The notes under the pieces were generated by a model. It saw nothing but the letters and a program-made list of their open reading frames with translations. It made no database searches and was not told the DNA's origin. Of a stretch of 20,134 bases of DNA, positions 7,813 through 16,846 are shown in pieces; position 1 is the first letter of the stretch, and each line of letters starts with the position of its first letter. Both the position numbers and the translations under genes were made by a program. The DNA comes from Candidatus Peribacteria bacterium (GTDB lineage: Bacteria > Patescibacteria > JAEDAM01 > Absconditabacterales > Absconditicoccaceae). The DNA lies in the NCBI GenBank assembly GCA_031261265.1, contig JAISKI010000021.1, positions 1 through 20,134 of the forward strand. Reading direction: 5' to 3'.

Positions 7813-7995
7813 TTAGGTACTGGATCTAGACACGGGAGTCATCCATAACTCCAAGGAAATCACTATCCCGAGACCCACTAGATAGGTGGCAAAAGCATAC
7901 AGAAAGCTCCTGCTAAAAAAACCTACAGCAGCTGTGGCTAATAAGACTATAACGAATCCTATTAGAAATAAATTTTCAAAATACTTCTTTTTCAT
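7813..7995 (-). CDS. Small membrane protein, two predicted transmembrane helices
   Basis: 60 residues starting MKKKYFENL, with hydrophobic segments at about 9-27 and 31-51 joined by FFSRSF. It has a positively charged N-terminus (cytoplasmic side by the positive-inside rule) and a short polar tail. No family recognised. ATG 7995, TAA at 7813, no UGA. It is separated from the nucleosidase gene by 103 bases and is divergent to the SpoU gene. Confidence 0.6.
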   Translation of the reverse strand: MKKKYFENLFLIGFVIVLLATAAVGFFSRSFLYAFATYLVGLGIVISLELWMTPVSRSST

Positions 7996-8144
7996 ACGTA
8001 TATTTTTTAAGTTTATATTTCTACATGACAGAATAAGGAAATAGTATATAAAGTCAACTCTAAAATAACGGGAGATTTTTTTAGTTGTTTTTTCTCAGCA
8101 AAACACTACAAAAAGTCTGATTTATTTTGTTTTTTCTTCATCTC

Positions 8145-8591
8145 ATGAAAGTGGTCATCCTTGAAAATATCCGTAGTGCTTACAATGTCTGAAACGTCCT
8201 CCGTACCGCTGACGCCCTAGGGCGAAACGTGCGAATCGTAGGCTACACACCTTCTCCTTTAGATAATCCTAAAGTACGTAAAACGTCTCTAGGGGCTGAG
8301 GAGAGTGTGAATCTCCAACAATTTGACTTTACCACCGATGCGATCCAAAAAGCGAAAGAATTCTGAATGCAAGTAATCGCAGCAGAGATCACAGAAAAAG
8401 CTGAAGTTCTCGGTAGGTTCCAGTCTACTTCTGAAGATATCGCTGTTATCTTTGGGAATGAGGTGGATGGAGTCTTAGAAACCACCTTGCAATCCGTTGA
8501 TGCGGTCGTGGCAATTCCTATGAATGGAACAAAAGAGTCCCTCAATATTGGGCAGAGTGCTGCCATTTTTATGTGGGAGTTGAAAAAATAA
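8145..8591 (+). CDS. SpoU/TrmH-family (SPOUT) RNA 2'-O-methyltransferase
   Basis: 148 residues, a minimal SPOUT domain. It would methylate a ribose 2'-OH in tRNA or rRNA with SAM bound in the trefoil knot. Motif 1 is NIRSAYNVGNVLRTADA, whose Gly is UGA at 8190-8192; motif 2 is VIFGNEVDGV; motif 3 is IPMNGTKESLNIGQSAAI. A second UGA (8364-8366) is Gly before MQVIAAEI. Under the standard code only the C-terminal half (from 8367) would be called. The size resembles TrmL, but the target nucleotide cannot be inferred. The stop TAA is 21 bases before rnhB, so the two are probably co-transcribed. Confidence 0.95.
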
Positions 8592-8612
8592 TTTTAGTAC
8601 TACCTTCAAAAA

Positions 8613-9377
8613 ATGCTGAGCACTGCAACCATTTATATTGACGAAGCGGGGAGATGACCATTGGCTTGACCGATGTACGTCGGACTCATTCTCCCCCTCA
8701 AAAAGCTGTCCGCCAAAGAAGTCAGCAGATTTAGAGATAGTAAAAAACTGTCTGAAAGACAAAGAGAAGAGTGCTTCACTGCCATTCAGCAGCTGCAAGA
8801 AAAAGGGAAACTGATCGCTTTTTCTGCTTTTGCTACGGTTCAAGAAATTGACAAGTATGGGATGACGAATGCTGAGCATATGGCGATAGTTCGTGGATTA
8901 CGCATCATTCTAAACAACCCCCTGCTCACTTCGTTCGCTGTCCCCCTGACCGGGGACAAAACTGTGAAAAACGGTTCGTTCATTGAATGTGTTTTATCTC
9001 CCTGTCAGGGGAGAGGGAGGAGCGAAGCGACGGAAGAGGGGTTGTCGAATGTACACCTCGTCATTGATGGGAAATCTGACTTCAACCTCCAAAAAATCTA
9101 TCCCTCTCTCGAAATTACCACGATCATCCACGGAGACGATAAAGTAAAAGAAATCTGAATGGCTTCGATTATCGCGAAAGTTTCCCGTGATCGTGTGATG
9201 GATGCCTTACCCAAAAGATATCAAAAATACGGGTTCCTCCAACACAAAGGATATGGTACCAAGCTTCACAAAGAAAAAATTGCTGAATATGGACCGAGTG
9301 ATTTGCACCGCAAACTCTTCCTCAAATGGCTTTTCCCAGATCATAAAGTGCAGAGGAAACTCCCTAAAAATTTTTAA
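8613..9377 (+). CDS. rnhB: Ribonuclease HII with a 44-codon in-frame insertion
   Basis: 254 residues. RNase HII nicks DNA-embedded ribonucleotides and RNA of hybrids. YIDEAGRGPLAGPM (8-21) is the hallmark, with Asp and Glu catalytic residues; both motif glycines G15 and G19 are UGA (8655-8657, 8667-8669). [16 protein letters not shown] and GDDK give the remaining acidic sites, and [12 protein letters not shown] follows a third UGA (9156-9158). [14 protein letters not shown] is the C-terminal signature. It is longer than the usual 190-210 residues because of an extra segment (about 101-144) between GLRIIL and VHLVIDG, which coincides with a palindromic element at 8914-9045. The element contains no in-frame stop, so the enzyme is probably still made. 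TAA stop. Confidence 0.96.
8914..9045. repeat. 132-bp palindromic (MITE-like) element inserted in frame in rnhB
   Basis: Ends ACAACCCC (8914-8921) and GGGGTTGT (9038-9045) are perfect 8-bp inverted repeats. Internal palindromes are TGTCCCC/GGGGACA (8939-8945 with 8952-8958) and CTCCC/GGGAG (8998-9002 with 9009-9013). Sub-terminal tracts CACTTCGTTCGCT and GAGCGAAGCGACG are also roughly complementary. The length between the outer ends is 132 bases, exactly 44 codons, with no in-frame TAA, TAG or TGA. Composition is GC-rich against the AT-rich surroundings. No other copy is visible in the window. Confidence 0.75.
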
Positions 9378-9397
9378 GAGACAAAAAATTCATTCCT

Positions 9398-10249
9398 TTA
9401 TAATTTTAAGATGGGATCTGCCATCATTCTTTTACTCTGATCGATAAAGTCATTCAGTTTTTTGATCAAAACTTTAGGCTGAGCAACATAAGCAATTTTC
9501 ACGGGAGGAGCATCATTTGCACCGCCTTCTGGATGAATGGAAAGATATCCATATCCCCACAAAGATCCCCATCAGCCTTTTTTCTCTTTGATCATTTTGA
9601 TAGAGGAGGTGGCAATGCTCACGCTTTCCGTTTTCAAAATCCCTTTTTGTCTGTAAAAAGTAAATTGTTCAGGCGTGAAAATATTAAAATACATCTCAAA
9701 GTCGATGATTTTTTCAATAGCTCGCCAAATCGCAGCGATGAAGCCGATATTCAGTACCACTCCTCCAAAGACGATTAGCCATCCGCTGAGACTATTTACT
9801 TTGAGTAAAATAGCCAACACCACATCTAAAATCATCAATACTGCCTGCAAAATCAGAGAAACAAAGCTGTGTCTGAGATAACTTTCAAAGGTCTCATCTT
9901 TCAGACTTTTAGTGCTGATGCTTGAGGCATAAGGTAATACCATTCTTCTGTGTTTCTTAATAGTCGAGAAAATGGTCGTGAAGCTATGGATGATCCACGC
10001 CAAGGTGACAGCAAACTGCCCACTACACACGATCCAAAAAATAAGAGGATCGGAATGGAAATACTGCGAGTAGGAAAACCATACCAAAAGACTAAAGGCA
10101 CCCATCGCTAGTATCAGGAGAAAAAGCGGACCTAGTAAAAACACCCGATGTTTTTTCGTTAAAATAGCATTACCTTCTCCATAGTGGGCAATGGCATCCA
10201 AAAGCTCTTTCTCATCAAGTTTTGTATCGAAACTGTCCAAAATTTTCAT
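9398..10249 (-). CDS. Integral membrane protein with C-terminal bacterial PH (bPH) domain
   Basis: 283 residues. A polar N-terminal segment (1-33) precedes four predicted transmembrane helices (about 36-60, 69-95, 127-150, 155-175). The C-terminal part reads FTFYRQKGILKTESVSI, then IKMIKEKKG-GWGSLWGYGYLSI, matching the bPH_2 pattern of a strand pair followed by a Gly-rich turn; the joining Gly is UGA at 9572-9574. The usual extent needs this UGA to be read through, ending at TAA 9398. bPH domains with membrane helices are common in bacteria but mostly of unknown role. It converges with rnhB (20 bases apart) and lies 78 bases downstream of the 682-residue unknown. Confidence 0.75.
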
Positions 10250-10327
10250 GGGAGCTTTGGTAAAAATAAAACGATATTCCTCTTCTTACATAGGGAAAAG
10301 GAAAGCTTTTTCAATCTTTTTTGAATT

Positions 10328-12376
10328 TTAAGGATTCTCGTTTTCTTCCCTCTCTTTCTCTGGGTTTATCCCGAAATTCAGATTGTTGCTTCTCTTTTGA
10401 AGGGTATTAATTTGGAAAAAATGAGTGAGAATATCTTTTATATAGATTTTGAGGAGCTCCTTATCTGATTCTAAGAAATAGGTGAACATTCCTGCATTAA
10501 AATCCTCCAGAAAAATCTGTTCTAAATTCGTGGTAAGAAATTCCAACATAAAATCTATTTGCTCCTCAGACATCGTAATTACTCAAAATTGTTGGAGAAG
10601 TTGATCTTCTACCATTCTTTTCACCCTTCCCTCCATATTTTTAGATCCCCATTCTTGGAGGAGTCTCTGTAAAATTTGAGGTCTGATTTTTTCTACTTTT
10701 TGAAAAAACTTTTTATAGGGTATTTGTAGTTCTGGATATAGTTGTTGTTCGACTTCTGGATGATACTCTAGATACCACTGAGGCTGTGGAGCTTTTTCCC
10801 CATGAGGATCGTGGAGCCAATAGATAGTCTCCTGACGAATAAATCCCAAGAATTTTCTCATGTCGTTATAGAGCTGTTCACTAGTAATTTCTGGATTGTG
10901 CAGATCCTTAAACCTTTCACGAAGGAGCGATTTTCCCTTTTGTCTGAAAAATATTTTGCGAGCTGAGAGATAAGTAGTATACTGCTGTGAAAGTTCATCG
11001 CTTTGAATTTGTGGTTCTAAGGAAGATCGAAGGGTTGCTTCTACGTTTTCTTCTATCGTCTGAAAATCGTCTCTAGCACGATCTTTGGGATAGAGGGCTC
11101 CTTGTAAAAGACCAAGTGCAAGGGATTTTCTAGTAGTCCTACGTGTATAAATATCAAATAAAGGATTTATACGTTTTTTGCAAAATCGCTGGAATATCTG
11201 GGGGTCGTCAATCAGCTTTTTTGCTTTTTGGATAATCTCTTTTTCTATTTTATCTAGTACCGCGAAGGTCTCTTCTGTTCCAAGATCCCAGTTCGCTTCT
11301 GCAAATCCAGAAGATGCATGTTGAATACTTTCTTCTATGTCTTGTTCCCACCTTTTCATCTCTGTTTCCTGACGCTGGTTGCGTTCTATTTGATAGAGCA
11401 GTTTCCCTTCCTCTTGGAGGTGTTGAATATGTTCATCAGTTCGTCAGAGATCGTGATGAAGAACATAAGAAATAAAATTATGTTTACTGTGACCAACCAA
11501 TCCATACAACCAATAATCTCCAAAAACAACTCGACGTTTGTAGGCTTCTTCCATCCTCTGCTGAAAGCTTTCCTGAGTCTCTCATAGATCTTCAACGGTT
11601 ATCTTATAGTTTCTCATCAGATAGAGAATTCTGTTTGCACTATCTCCAGAGAGTATAGGAGCCCTAGACGCCTGCTCAGGAGCGTTTCCTCTTTCAAAAT
11701 CATCATACGTATAGAGCCTTTTAATGGATTGGAGCAAGTTTTGATGTTGAATATTTTGAAATCTGTAAAATAAGGTAGGATCATCGATATATCCCTGCAT
11801 GAAAAGAGCTTCTATCTCTTCAAAAGTAGGAGAATAGAGATACGTATTTTCAAATCACTCTTTTTCATATTTCTCTAGAAAGTTGAGAATAGATTGTTCA
11901 TAAAAATCTGTTTTTTTTTCTCTTTTTGCGAGTCCCTGAAAACGGGTAATTTCCTCTTTTTGTTTCTCCATGTAGGCAGGAATTTCTTTCATGTGAGGGA
12001 TCTGTTTCTGTTGCATCACCTCTAGCAATCTTTTTTCATAAGGGAGATTACTATAATACTCTCTATGAAAATGTAGACCTCCGACATTTGCCAGTTTTTT
12101 TGCATGATCTTTGGCTTTTTCTGCTTCCAGTCTCTGTGCTAAAAATTCTTTCCTTTGACTTGTGAGATACTCCTCTTCGTATTTTTTGTATGCGGTTTCG
12201 GATACTTGTTGATAGTCACCAAAAGGTCCTTTAGCAACTTCATAGATCGTTTCGCCATCTACATTACATGTTCTGGGAGCAAAAGTATTATGAAGACTAC
12301 AAAATTTCTCAAAGAGTTTTTCCTCTTCTGTGGTAAGTGGTCTATCAGTGGGTTGATGTTCTATAAATTCTTTCAT
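10328..12376 (-). CDS. Large charged helical protein of unknown function
   Basis: 682 residues in one frame once four UGA codons (11855, 11582, 11444, 10583) are read as Gly; no TAA or TAG interrupts until 10328. It has no signal peptide or membrane segment. The composition is rich in Glu, Lys, Gln and Arg with long predicted helices, for example EEYLTSQRKEFLAQRLEAEK near 69-88 and YMEKQKEEITRFQGLAKREK near 136-155. Repeated FEE, YEK and LLQ patterns fit a coiled-coil or helical-bundle protein. The C-terminal 80 residues (MSEEQIDFMLEFL onward) look like a separate helical domain. I do not recognise a family. It begins 66 bases after the leuS stop on the same strand and may be co-transcribed with it. 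Confidence 0.82.
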
Positions 12377-12442
12377 CTGTATGATTATATGTATTTGTTA
12401 TACTATATCAAGATGAAAGTATATGTTTTTTTACTTTTCCAC

Positions 12443-15400
12443 TTACCCGATCACAATATTCATAATCTTTCCTGGGACATAAATGACTTTCTTTACTTCG
12501 CCACTCGCTAAGTAAGAAGCCATTTTTTCTTGTTCTTTTATCAAGTTCATCACTTCTTCCTGGCTCGCCGTTGGGCTGACTTCTACGGTTCCACGGACTT
12601 TCCCGTTAAACTGAATAGCAAGCTGAACGGTATCGGAAGTCAGCTTTTTTTCGTCCCATTTTGGTCGTTTTGCCTTAGTGAAGATAGAAAATTCATTTCC
12701 AAGTAAAGACCAAAATTCCTCCGCCAAATGCGGTGCGAACGGTGCGAGCAGGATGATAAAGGTTTCAAAAAGCTGAGCAGGGATTTTGTCCAGTTCGGTC
12801 AATTTGTTCACCAAAATCATAAACTGCGAAATGGTCGTGTTGAAACGGAACGTGTCAATGTCTTCGGTGGTTTTCTTGATGGTTTGATGGAGCAGGGTTT
12901 CAATTTCTTTCGGTATTTCAACCGTGTTCGTATCGACCTTGTCCCACAATGCTATCACTTTATCCAAAAACTTTTTCACTCCCTTTAAACCGTTCGTATT
13001 CCACGAGATGAACTGGTCAAAGGGTCCCATAAACATTTCATAGGTCCTGAACGCGTCCGCTCCATATTCTGCAATCACCTCATCAGGATTGACCACATTC
13101 CCTCGTCTTTTCGACATTTTACGACCATCTTCTGCCATTATCAGTCAGACTTTTTCATATTTTTGAAAGGGTTCTTGTTTGCTCACTATCCCAATATCAT
13201 AGAGGAATTTCTGCCGAAATCTCGCGTAAATCATATGCCTCGTCACGTGTTCAGCACCTCCGACATACACATCGACATTTCCCCGATAGTGCTCGTTCTC
13301 TTTGCTGACCAACGCCTTATCATTCTGCGGGTCCATATACCTCAGTCGGTACCAACTCGACCCAGCCCAACCCGGCATTGTGTTGCTCTCTCTCTTCGCC
13401 TCATTTCAGCAAACAGGGCATTTCGTCTTCATCCACCGATGTACATCATCCAGCGGTCCTTCCTCTCTTCCCGTGGGTTCGTAATTTTCCACATCAGGCA
13501 AAAGAAGAGGTAAATCTGACTTTGGAAGAGGGTTTACCTGTGCGATATCGACCAACTCAAATTTTCGTCCGACCAGTCCATTCTGCTCAATTTTCTCCAC
13601 ATATCCTTCTACAAAATTCCAGTCTTCCTTAATTTGTTCCATGGTTTTTATGTTTTTAAATTGCTCCTTATCGGTATATACTTTCTCTAATTCTGGTTCA
13701 TTAAAGAGTTCTTCAAAGCTCTTCCATAGATAACATTCTGTTATTTTTCAATAAATCGCTTCTCCTGTTTCTTTATTTACCATTTTCAAAATGTCCCCTG
13801 TTTTCACATTCCCGAAGTATTTTTCTGGTTCCTCAGGATTTAAGGCTCTGGTTTCTATCGTTTTATGTTTCTTTTTGATTCCATTCCAGGTTGCCTGATT
13901 GTAAAAGTTTATCGTATGCAAATGACTCTCTCAAACCTTTACTCCTCCGATATGGTTTTCTTCCAACCATTTCTGCATCTTCACCGTCGCTTCATCACTT
14001 GTCAGTCCACTAAATGCTCCAGAATCTATCAATATTCCCTTTCCCGTAGTTGCTCCCTTTCCAGCAAGGTAGTTTTTGAGTTGTTGCAATGCGTCTACAA
14101 CATCAGCAGTACTGTTGGGGTTTTCAATGTCTGTAAATTCTTCGATTCGTTCATCAATGGTTTTCCTTGTAAGTGGCAGGTCTTCTTCGTATTCGGTAAG
14201 ATTTCTCTCTTTAGTTTTTTCGGACTTTAACCTAAATAAGAGGATTTTTTCATTATTTTCTCTCCAGACATTTTTTCCACCTCCTGCAAAATAAAAGGAT
14301 TGGCAACATCCAATTTCTCCTTGAAATTCTACATCATAAAGTCCTGTTTCTTCCTCTATTTCACGAACTGTCCCTTCCAAGACGGTTTCTCCCTTTTCAA
14401 TTCCCCCTCCAATCATTCGGTGTTTTCGTGTTGAGCCAACATTGGTTCTTTGTGTCATCAACAGTTTATCATCTTCATCTAAAATGAAAGCATATCCAGA
14501 CAACTTTGATTCTGCTCCTTCGTGTCTGGTTCAGAAACTTTTCCCAATCACATACTTAATGGGAATATCATATTTTTTTGCAAACTCAAAATCCCTCTCA
14601 TCGTGGGCGGGAATACCCATAATGGCGGTATCTCCCGTGAGAGCAGTATCCACAAAAAGTGGTACTTTTTCTTTGCTAAAAGGATTAATAGCATAAGATG
14701 ATATTGATTGAATTACATTAGCTAATGGATGGGTCGGTGCTATTCTTACAAATGTCACCCCAAACACCGCATCAATTCTTGTAGTGGAAACTTTTATGGT
14801 ATCTGTACTTTCTGCTATCTGCATTTCAAACCAAGTCTCTGAAAGTCCTCCCAATGCTTTCTCTCAGCAGTGTTTACAGAATACCACAGGAAACGGCTCT
14901 CCCCAATACCTCTGACGAGAAAAGACCCAATCCTGAATTTTATAATTGCTCTTCTCTCCACCCAGTCAGCGTTCAGTTAGTCGTTTCTGCATTGCTTTGA
15001 TTGCTTCGTCACTCGTCAGTCCAGAAAATTCTCAGGAATTTACAAGTACTCCTTTATCACAATAGGCACTATCTCCATTGATGTGTCTTTCAAAGATAAA
15101 TTTATGGTTAGCTAAATTGATAGTGTTTTCCATTTCTTCTTTTGTAAGCCATACTACGTCAAAAAGATTTTTTTCAGCTTCCTCTATGGGGTCTTGTTCT
15201 CCATCTGCAAGCTCAATGAAAACATTTTTTTGAAATACTGTTCTATTTACTCCTTTATGTTTTGCACAAAATCTATCCACATTCTCAAATAAAATCTGCT
15301 TTGCTTCTTTGAAATTTTTATATCAGGTTTCTTCTTGTACTTCTCTTTTTGCTGCCTCTATTGCCTCTTCTCCTTCTTCAATTCCTCCTGTAATTAGATC

Positions 15401-16762
15401 TTTTCGGTTTTGTTCTTTCCATTTGAGACAAATATATTTTTCTTCATTTCGATGTTTTACTAATACAATAACTCCCTTTCTTGTTGTTTCTTCCAATCCT
15501 TCTTGAGGAGGTGTTTGTTCATCATAATAATTCCAAGCGATGGAAGTTTTAATTGGAATATCATACTTTTTCGCAAATTCAAAATCCCTCTCATCGTGGG
15601 CGGGTACTGCCATTACTACTCCCGTTCCATAATTCGCAAGAACATAATCTCCAATAAAAATCGGAACTTCTTCGTTGTTGAATGGATTGATGGCGTAAGC
15701 TCCCGTGAATTGTCCGGTTTTCTCCTTTTGCAATTCTGTCCTTTCCAGCTGGGTTTTGTATTTTGCTTGTTCTTTGTATTTTGCTACGGCTTCTTTGTAT
15801 TCATCGGTGGTGATTTGGTCTACCAGTGCGTGTTCTGGTGCCATTACCACAAAGGACATTCAGAAGACGGTATCGATACGGGTGGTAAAGACTTCAAACG
15901 ACAAAACGGCTTCGCCGTTCGGACGGGTTCAAGACCCGTCCCTACATTCGTTCGTGGTGTTCGGACGGTTTAACGAACCGTCCCTACGCGATACATTCAT
16001 TTGAAATTGCGTCCCACTTGATTTCCCAATCCGATTTCTCTCTAATTCTTTCATACTCTCGTCCCAATCCAATCCGTCCAATCCCTCTAAAAGTCTGTCT
16101 GCATATTTCGTTATCCTCAACACCCATTGTCTCATTGGTCTTTGTTCTACTTCACTTCCACATCTCTCACATCTTCCCTCTTCCAAATCCTCATTCGCCA
16201 GTCCTGTTTTGCAGTGCGGACATCGATTGATGGGCTTGTAGTCAATGTAGGCAAGCCTGACTTCGTCAGGGTTTTCTCATTGGTATTCACTTATCGGGCG
16301 AGCCTGCTTTTTCTCCTCATCGTAGTAATGCGTGTACAACTGCAAAAATATCCACTGTGTTCGTTTGTAATAGTCAGGGTCAGCGGTGCTGAAACTTCTC
16401 TCCCAATCATAGGAAAATCACATATCTTTGAGCTGTCTTTTGAAATTATCAATATTTTGTTGCGATGCAATTTGTGGTTTCATTTTGTGGTCAATCGCAT
16501 ATTGTTCGATTCCCAGTCCAAAAGTATCAAATCCCATTGAACGCAAAACAGAAAATTTTTCCAGCATTTTCTTTCTGGCAATAACATCAGTAGCGACATA
16601 GCCTTTCGGGTGTCCTACATGCAATCCTGCTCCGCTCGGATACGGAAACATATCCAACACATAAAATTTCTCTTTATTGGGGTCTTCGCTGACTTTGTAA
16701 ATCTGCTCAGAAGTCCGTTTCTCCTGCCGTTTTTTCTCCATTTCGTTGAAATCAATCTGCAT
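12443..16762 (-). CDS. leuS: Giant leucyl-tRNA synthetase with duplicated editing core, two Nudix domains and an ASCH-like domain
   Basis: 1439 codons, no TAA or TAG inside, 13 UGA codons read as Gly. In order: [13 protein letters not shown] (HIGH motif, 39-51); GFSYDW (115-120, Gly by UGA); CPHC and CERC zinc-type pairs; in-frame repeat (about 256-286); editing core 1 (TTRIDTVFG to HDERD, 287-424); Nudix 1 (425-568); KGVLVNSGEFSGL and [11 protein letters not shown] (615-625); editing core 2 (637-748); Nudix 2 (749-905); [13 protein letters not shown] (908-920); ASCH-like (944-1072); [24 protein letters not shown] (1215-1219); anticodon-binding and C-terminal domains ending [12 protein letters not shown]. 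Usual LeuRS is about 800-900 residues. All catalytic signatures remain, so it should charge tRNA-Leu. The start ATG 16762 has a short purine run (AAGGA) upstream. Confidence 0.96.
13547..13933 (-). other. ASCH-like domain embedded in LeuRS
   Basis: LeuRS residues about 944-1072. [10 protein letters not shown] (966-975) matches the ASCH pattern G-x-K-x-x-E-x-R with Lys in place of the first Gly. It is followed by VKTGDILKM (the GD turn after a conserved hydrophobic strand), [25 protein letters not shown] and [10 protein letters not shown], the order expected of ASCH domains. ASCH domains adopt a PUA-like barrel; known members include YqfB, an N4-acetylcytidine amidohydrolase, and predicted RNA binders. 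Two UGA glycines (13931, 13748) lie in it. It sits exactly between editing core 2 and the [11 protein letters not shown] segment, where ordinary LeuRS goes directly from the [12 protein letters not shown] region. Confidence 0.72.
14048..14518 (-). other. Nudix domain 2 embedded in LeuRS
   Basis: LeuRS residues about 749-905. It begins [19 protein letters not shown] and has a complete Nudix box at 786-808, GGIEKGE followed by REIEEETGL. Metal-binding glutamates are all present, so catalysis is plausible. It splits editing core 2 between DIPIKYVIG and KGILIDSG, the same junction used by Nudix 1 in core 1. It is only distantly similar to Nudix 1 outside the box (my reading, not an alignment score). 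Confidence 0.9.
14519..14854 (-). repeat. Second (duplicate) copy of the LeuRS CP1 editing core
   Basis: LeuRS residues 637-748. It repeats core 1 in order: [29 protein letters not shown] and [19 protein letters not shown], the last identical to core 1 at protein level and nearly identical at DNA level (about 14562-14625 against 15552-15613). Differences from core 1 are functional: RIDT becomes RIDA (the Thr252 position of E. coli LeuRS), and the GTGVVMAV strand becomes GDTAIMGI. The first half is shorter and more diverged. Confidence 0.88.
15059..15490 (-). other. Nudix domain 1 embedded in LeuRS
   Basis: LeuRS residues about 425-568. [21 protein letters not shown] is typical of a Nudix first strand pair, and the box at 459-481 (GGIEEGE, then REVQEETGY with Gly by UGA at 15323) is complete. 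[11 protein letters not shown] and [11 protein letters not shown] match later strands. It separates DIPIKTSI from KGVLVNSGEFSGL, which are only about 20-30 residues apart in ordinary LeuRS. Confidence 0.9.
15491..15904 (-). repeat. First copy of the LeuRS CP1 editing core
   Basis: LeuRS residues about 287-424, the canonical editing core: [14 protein letters not shown] with the threonine-rich motif, [13 protein letters not shown], the [15 protein letters not shown] active-site strand and [11 protein letters not shown]. All residues I would expect for post-transfer editing of mischarged tRNA-Leu are present, including the Thr of RIDT and the Asp of HDERD. Confidence 0.9.
15905..15983. repeat. 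Triple-hairpin palindromic element, in frame inside leuS
   Basis: Three perfect hairpins in a row: AACGGC-TTC-GCCGTT (15905-15919), GGACGGGT-TCAAG-ACCCGTCC (15921-15941) and GGACGGTT-TAACG-AACCGTCC (15963-15983). It encodes about 30 residues ([20 protein letters not shown]) between the zinc-type region and editing core 1, where LeuRS normally has only a short strand. The middle hairpin recurs at 370-390. A TGA in the loop of the middle hairpin is read as Gly. Confidence 0.82.
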
Positions 16763-16812
16763 TTCCTTGTTTGAAAAAAATTAAAGAATATAATAAAATA
16801 CTCTTTATAAGG

Positions 16813-16840
16813 TTGAAATCAAGATAAAAATAGCTATATA
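16813..16840 (+). promoter_or_regulatory. Promoter for the 16847 gene, predicting a leaderless mRNA
   Basis: TTGAAA (16813-16818), 16-base spacer, TATATA (16835-16840). Transcription would begin about 7 bases downstream, at or next to the ATG at 16847. The leuS promoter must lie in the same 84-base gap on the other strand; I see no convincing pair for it. Confidence 0.5.
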
Positions 16841-16846
16841 GGGGCT

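Noticed and set aside
14048..15490. Inteins or group I introns interrupting leuS
   Set aside because: The inserts are Nudix and ASCH-like domains with no splicing motifs at their ends, and they sit inside the editing domain without disrupting the conserved core on either side.
15921..15941. The hairpin ACGGG-TTCAAGA-CCCGT looks like a tRNA T-arm with a 7-base loop
   Set aside because: No acceptor, D or anticodon arm can be built around it, it lies inside the leuS frame, and a matching copy sits inside another gene. It is a repeat, not a tRNA.
12443..16762. Several separate genes (two Nudix hydrolases, synthetase fragments) or a decayed leuS pseudogene
   Set aside because: All pieces lie in one frame separated only by TGA, which is glycine here. 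No TAA or TAG or frameshift occurs in 1439 codons, and all catalytic motifs are intact.
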